Origin: Devosia sp.
GTDB lineage: Bacteria > Pseudomonadota > Alphaproteobacteria > Rhizobiales > Devosiaceae
DNA: 16,501 nucleotides
NCBI GenBank assembly: GCA_028290225.1
Contig: JAQGKH010000104.1
Location: forward strand, 1 to 16,501
Direction: 5' to 3'
The stretch's first letter is position 1. Every line of letters begins with the position of its first letter. The translations under genes were made by a program, and so were the position numbers. The notes under the pieces are model-generated. The model saw only the letters and a list, made by a program, of their open reading frames with translations, was not told the origin of the DNA and did not search any database. Below, piece after piece: positions 12,960-16,501 of the stretch.

Positions 12960-13160
12960 ATGAAAAAGCTTGCTCCCGCTGCGCTCGTCATCATCGGCGC
13001 CCTTTCACTCACCGCTTGCACCACGACCCAGCGCACTGTGACCGGCGCTGCAGTTGGCGGCGCCGCCGGTGCTGCCATCGGTGGTGCTGTCGGTGGTTAT
13101 CCCGGCGCCATAGTCGGTGGGGCAGGCGGTGCCGCAACGGGCGCCGCGCTCGCCAATTAG
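12960..13160 (+). CDS. Small glycine-zipper lipoprotein
   Basis: 66 residues. The N-terminus MKKLAPAALVIIGALSLTAC is a lipoprotein signal with lipobox LTAC (C20). The rest, from about residue 29, is a run of Gly/Ala repeats (GAAVGGAAGAAIGGAVGG and similar), i.e. a glycine-zipper membrane segment as in small outer-membrane lipoproteins of the YMGG/Gly-zipper type. ATG 12960 has GAGGA eight bases upstream. Many such proteins are envelope-stress related; nothing in the sequence shows that directly here. A long perfect hairpin follows the stop codon. Confidence 0.85.
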   Translation: MKKLAPAALVIIGALSLTACTTTQRTVTGAAVGGAAGAAIGGAVGGYPGAIVGGAGGAATGAALAN

Positions 13161-13180
13161 CCACGGCTCGAGCTTCCGAT

Positions 13181-13215
13181 TTGCAGCACTGGAGGGATTC
13201 CCCCCAGTGCTGCAA
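13181..13215. terminator. Perfect 12-bp hairpin after the lipoprotein gene
   Basis: TTGCAGCACTGG (13181-13192) pairs with CCAGTGCTGCAA (13204-13215), with a further GGG/CCC pairing in the loop. It sits 20 bases after the lipoprotein stop, in the 211-bp gap between that gene and the convergent response-regulator gene. No T run follows on either strand, so it may be a 3'-end stabiliser or a weak bidirectional terminator. Confidence 0.5.
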
Positions 13216-13371
13216 TTGGCAAGACGGGTTCTAACCGGCCCCGGCTAATGCCGTGGATCGAGCGTCAAACGACCCAGCGGCGGCTGTCTATGGCCGCCAA
13301 TTCAAGGCCTGCCGGCAGGTCAAGCGCCTCCATGGGTGGATGACACTCTCCCTCAATGAACAGCGCGCTTT

Positions 13372-14739
13372 TCAGGTCTCTTGCGGATGCCGGCGCACCG
13401 CCAGCCGGTTCATCTTTTCCGTCAGGGTCCGGCGCGGAACTTGAAGCGCTTCGGCAACCGCTGCAGCAGAGCCGGCATGCAGGACCAGTTCAGCCTCGAT
13501 CAGGTGCCGCTCATAGTTGGCGACGCGATCAGCAAGGCTCACCCCTGTGATCGGGGCCGGCTTGGTGCGCGGATCCAGTATCGCCTGCACGGAGTGTCCG
13601 GAGGGATGCAGTCCCAGTGCGAACCGCTCGGCCGCCCCGCGCAGCTCGCGCACATTGCCGGGCCAGGAATGCATCAGCAGGGCATTGACGTCGCCGGGAA
13701 GGACGGGGGGCGCCGGACGGTTGAAGCGCTCTGCGGCCTGCGCGAGAAAATGGTGAAACAGCAGGATGCAGTCGTCGCCGCGCTCGCGCATTGGCGGTAG
13801 TTGCAGCGTCGCCATGTTTAGCCGGTAGAACAGGTCGGCCCGGAACCGCCCCGCTTCGGCCTCGGCGCGCAGATCAACCTTGGACGCCGCAATGATTCGC
13901 AAGTCGAGCGCGATCTGCCGATTGGAGCCCAGACGCTCCACGGTGCGTTCCTGGATAACCCGCAGCACCTTGGCTTGCGCCAGCAGCGGCATGGACTCGA
14001 TTTCATCGAGCAGCAAGGTCCCGCCATTGGCGAATTCGAACTTGCCGATCCGCTGCCCGCGGGCGCCGGTAAAGGCCCCGGCCTCATGACCGAACAGTTC
14101 TGATTCGATGAGATCTGCGGGAATGGCCGCGCAGTTCACCGCTACGAACGGGTTCTTTGCCCGGGGGGAGAAGTCATGCAGGCACCGCGCCACCACTTCC
14201 TTGCCGGTGCCCGTTTCCCCCAGCACCATCACATCTGCTGGAACGGGCGCTAGTTCGCGGATGGCATGGCGTAGATCGTCCATGACGCGAGAAGAGCCGA
14301 TCAGGCGGCCCGCGAGCTCGTTCTCACCGCCATCGAGGCGCCGCCGCAGATCCGCCACCTCGCGCCTGAGCGCCGCCTGGGCGACCGCCCGGCGCAGGCT
14401 CGCAACCAGTTCATCAGGCACATAGGGTTTTTGCAGGAAATCAAACGCACCGGCCCGCATGGCCTCCACCGCCATCGGCACGTCACCATGTCCGGTGATG
14501 AGGATCACCTCTGCCGGCATCGCTCGATCCCGCACTGTGCGCAACAGGTCGAGGCCTGAAAGCCCGGGCATCCGCACATCGGTGAGCACCACATCGGGGC
14601 GCGCGTCGTCGAGCGCCGCAAGCGCCTCTGCTGCACTCGCTGCGACTTCGGCCCGGAAGCCGGAAAGGCGCAGCCATTGCGCCAAAGCCGTACGCACCAT
14701 CTCTTCATCGTCTACGATCAGGACCGCAGGCTCGCTCAT
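13372..14739 (-). CDS. dctD: Sigma-54-dependent response regulator, DctD-like
   Basis: 455 residues in NtrC-family order. Receiver domain 1-120: acidic pair D10/D11, phosphorylated D54 in LTDVRMPG, K104 in FLQKPY. AAA+ domain about 145-380: Walker A GETGTGK at 174-180, the sigma-54 contact loop GAFTGA at 221-226, Walker B TLLLDE at 241-246, and WPGNVREL. Fis-type DNA-binding helix-turn-helix at about 415-450 (AAVAEALQVPRRTLTEKMNRL). When phosphorylated it would remodel sigma-54 polymerase at its target promoters. ATG 14739 overlaps the kinase stop (ATGA), so it is co-translated with its partner. The receiver and AAA+ sequence are closest in feel to DctD, the C4-dicarboxylate uptake regulator. 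No dctA or TRAP gene lies in the window, so the target is inferred from resemblance only. Confidence 0.9.
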   Translation of the reverse strand: MSEPAVLIVDDEEMVRTALAQWLRLSGFRAEVAASAAEALAALDDARPDVVLTDVRMPGLSGLDLLRTVRDRAMPAEVILITGHGDVPMAVEAMRAGAFDFLQKPYVPDELVASLRRAVAQAALRREVADLRRRLDGGENELAGRLIGSSRVMDDLRHAIRELAPVPADVMVLGETGTGKEVVARCLHDFSPRAKNPFVAVNCAAIPADLIESELFGHEAGAFTGARGQRIGKFEFANGGTLLLDEIESMPLLAQAKVLRVIQERTVERLGSNRQIALDLRIIAASKVDLRAEAEAGRFRADLFYRLNMATLQLPPMRERGDDCILLFHHFLAQAAERFNRPAPPVLPGDVNALLMHSWPGNVRELRGAAERFALGLHPSGHSVQAILDPRTKPAPITGVSLADRVANYERHLIEAELVLHAGSAAAVAEALQVPRRTLTEKMNRLAVRRHPQET

Positions 14740-16501
14740 GCAGATAATCTCTCAATGGTCGGAACGGAGGCCAGCGGCAGGCGAACGGTGAAGGTCGATC
14801 CCTGGCCAAGACTGCTGCGCACGCCTATGCTTCCGCCAATTTCTCGCACCAGGCCATAAGAGATCGCCAGCCCCAGTCCCAGGCCCCGCCCGACCTCCTT
14901 GGTGGAGTAGAACGGATCAAAAAGGTTGCCTAGTTCGCTTTCGGCAATGCCCGAACCGCTATCGCTCACCGCAACCTCCACCTCGCGACCCTCCGCATTG
15001 ACTCCGATGGACAGCATGCGGATGGGCGCACCTTCCATGGCGTCGGCGGCATTATCGAACAAATTAATCAGCACCTGCTCAAGATGCACCGCGTTGGCTG
15101 CCACCAGCAGCGGCCGGGCAGGGGGTTGATACATGATCTCGACCCCCCCGGCGCGCAACTTGTGATCCACCAGTTCAAGCGCGTCGCCAATCACCACTGC
15201 CAGCTCCGCTGCCGCAGGTGCCTGGGTCTGCTTGCGCGAAAAGGTTTTGAGGTGCCCCGTCAATGCCTTGAGCCGATCAACGACCTTGTCCATGGTGGTC
15301 AACACGGCGACAATCTCACTGTCGCCGCGCTTGCCCGCAAGCAGCTTGGCGCTCGCTAGATGGGTGGTGAGGGCCGCAACGGGTTGGCTCACTTCATGGG
15401 CAACCCCGGCCAGTGCCTGCCCAAGGCTCGCCAGTTTCGCCGCTTGAACCAATCCGGCCTGCGCCTCCGCTTGCGCGCGCTCGGCATGGATGCGCTCGGC
15501 AATCTCCGCCCGCAGGGCCTCATTGGCGATATGCACGGCCTCGGTCCGCTCGGCCACGCGCTGCTCCAGCTGCTCGTGATCGTCGAGGCGCAACATGGTG
15601 TTGCGACGATGCTGGGCCATCAAGGCCAGGATCAACAGGAGAGCCGCCACGGCCAGGGCGGCGGCGGTGCCCGCCAACCAGGCATCTCGCAGCAGTGGTT
15701 GAAGCGGCGTGAAGCTGTTGAGCCGCCAGTTATGGCGGGGCAGGCGCAATTCGTGCAGCAGAAATATGCCGGATGCTTCCGGATCCTGGGCCGTGAGCAA
15801 GGCGAATTGCGTACCGCGCGAGGGCCAGGTGTCGGTGACAATATGTGGCGCATCCAGATTGGTGCGACCGTAAAGGCGCTCGGATTGAACTCTCGTCTGC
15901 TCATGTGGGTCAAGCCGCAACAGCGGCCGATAGCGCCAATCGGGCCGGGTGGAAAGGATCGCTATGTCGTTATGGTCGAAGATGGCGATCAACTCCCCCG
16001 ATCGCCACCAATTGGCTTCGATCTCTCCCAGATTGATCTTTGCCACCGCCACGCCAATCGGGCCATCCGGCCCCTGGATCCGCTCCGCCAGGAAGTAGCC
16101 AGCAACCGCAGTGGCAACCCCGACGGCGTAAAAGCGCGCTTCCCCCGTGCGCAACGCTTCCTCGAAATATGGACGGAAGGACAAGTCTCGCCCGATCAAG
16201 CTGTCATAAGCCCACCAGTTCGAAGCTGCCAAAACATCGCCCTCGGTGGACAACACAAAAAGTTCGCCCGCCCCGGCGGTTTCGTTGAGGCGAGACAAAT
16301 ACCCGTTGGCAGTTTCCCGAGCAGCAGGATCGGCCGGTTCAAGGAGAATTCCCCTCGCTTCGGGCGCTAGTGCGACGGTCGCGGGCAGGAAGTGGAAGCG
16401 CTCAATAATGGCTTCCAGGGTGCGATCGAACAGGGCGAGGCGTCGCTCCGCCTGCTGCCCCGACTGGTCGATAGCGCCCGCCAAGGCGAATTCGAACGCC
16501 G
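14736..16501 (-). CDS. dctB: Membrane sensor histidine kinase, DctB-like (N-terminus beyond right edge)
   Basis: About 588 codons are visible and the frame is open at base 16501, so the first membrane helix is missing. Residue numbers here count from 16484. The periplasmic double-PAS-like (PDC) sensor runs from about 1 to 262 (ELFVLSTEGDVLAASNWW, DLSFRPYFEEALRTG and FYAVGVATAVAGYFLAERI are typical of DctB). A membrane helix is at about 267-290 and a coiled linker at about 300-345. The phospho-acceptor box is GVAHEVSQPVAAL (H363), the N box NLFDNAADAM (N474, N478), G1 DSGSGI (508-513) and G2 GRGLGLGLAIS (532-542). It would sense an external carboxylate and phosphorylate the DctD-like protein encoded by the overlapping downstream gene. 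The H box differs somewhat from the usual HELNQPLAAL of DctB, and a related kinase with another ligand is possible. Confidence 0.88.
   Translation of the reverse strand, partial: AFEFALAGAIDQSGQQAERRLALFDRTLEAIIERFHFLPATVALAPEARGILLEPADPAARETANGYLSRLNETAGAGELFVLSTEGDVLAASNWWAYDSLIGRDLSFRPYFEEALRTGEARFYAVGVATAVAGYFLAERIQGPDGPIGVAVAKINLGEIEANWWRSGELIAIFDHNDIAILSTRPDWRYRPLLRLDPHEQTRVQSERLYGRTNLDAPHIVTDTWPSRGTQFALLTAQDPEASGIFLLHELRLPRHNWRLNSFTPLQPLLRDAWLAGTAAALAVAALLLILALMAQHRRNTMLRLDDHEQLEQRVAERTEAVHIANEALRAEIAERIHAERAQAEAQAGLVQAAKLASLGQALAGVAHEVSQPVAALTTHLASAKLLAGKRGDSEIVAVLTTMDKVVDRLKALTGHLKTFSRKQTQAPAAAELAVVIGDALELVDHKLRAGGVEIMYQPPARPLLVAANAVHLEQVLINLFDNAADAMEGAPIRMLSIGVNAEGREVEVAVSDSGSGIAESELGNLFDPFYSTKEVGRGLGLGLAISYGLVREIGGSIGVRSSLGQGSTFTVRLPLASVPTIERLSA

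Overview
The window is GC-rich, tightly packed DNA with alphaproteobacterial gene content: a three-component Rieske oxygenase set, a TonB/ExbB/ExbD locus with Pro/Glu-rich TonB, and a DctB/DctD-type two-component pair. A sphingomonad or a member of Hyphomicrobiales would fit; the sequence alone does not settle which. There are no rRNA, tRNA, CRISPR or insertion-sequence features that I can see.

Left half (1-8490), a catabolic island. On the minus strand, from a promoter region at about 2817-2946, run a Rieske non-heme iron oxygenase, its FAD/NAD(P)H ferredoxin reductase and the start of a short-chain dehydrogenase that leaves the window. Divergent from the oxygenase is a LysR-type regulator. 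A second divergent region (5803-6068) drives, leftwards, a MmgE/PrpD family protein and a Rieske [2Fe-2S] ferredoxin, and rightwards a D-2-hydroxyacid dehydrogenase, an unrecognised 71-residue protein and an MFS transporter. The two divergent regions share a 32-bp motif (GTCCAATATYAAT, then GTTATTCGA at identical spacing), so I infer that all these genes form one LysR regulon. The likely scheme is uptake by the MFS carrier, oxygenation or O-demethylation by the oxygenase-ferredoxin-reductase chain, then processing by the SDR, PrpD-like and 2-hydroxyacid dehydrogenase enzymes. The oxygenase resembles the phthalate 4,5-dioxygenase / LigXa group, but the substrate is unknown.

Middle (8491-12410). 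A secreted PQQ-dependent aldose dehydrogenase-like protein is followed by a small XRE-type helix-turn-helix protein. Then comes a TonB locus in which tonB is intact but its partners are destroyed. The exbB N-terminus is on the minus strand, its cytoplasmic segment is inverted onto the plus strand, the rest of exbB and most of exbD are missing, and only the exbD C-terminus remains, still overlapping tonB. There are two further homopolymer frameshifts in the exbB pieces.

Right end (12601-16501). A 66-residue hypothetical protein, a glycine-zipper lipoprotein, and an overlapping sensor kinase / sigma-54-type response regulator pair resembling DctB/DctD; the kinase runs off the right edge.

Several reading-frame oddities (oxygenase stop apparently lost by one base, exbB frameshifts in C7 and T5 runs, an apparent ATT start codon) could be real or could be sequencing errors, and the entries say so.
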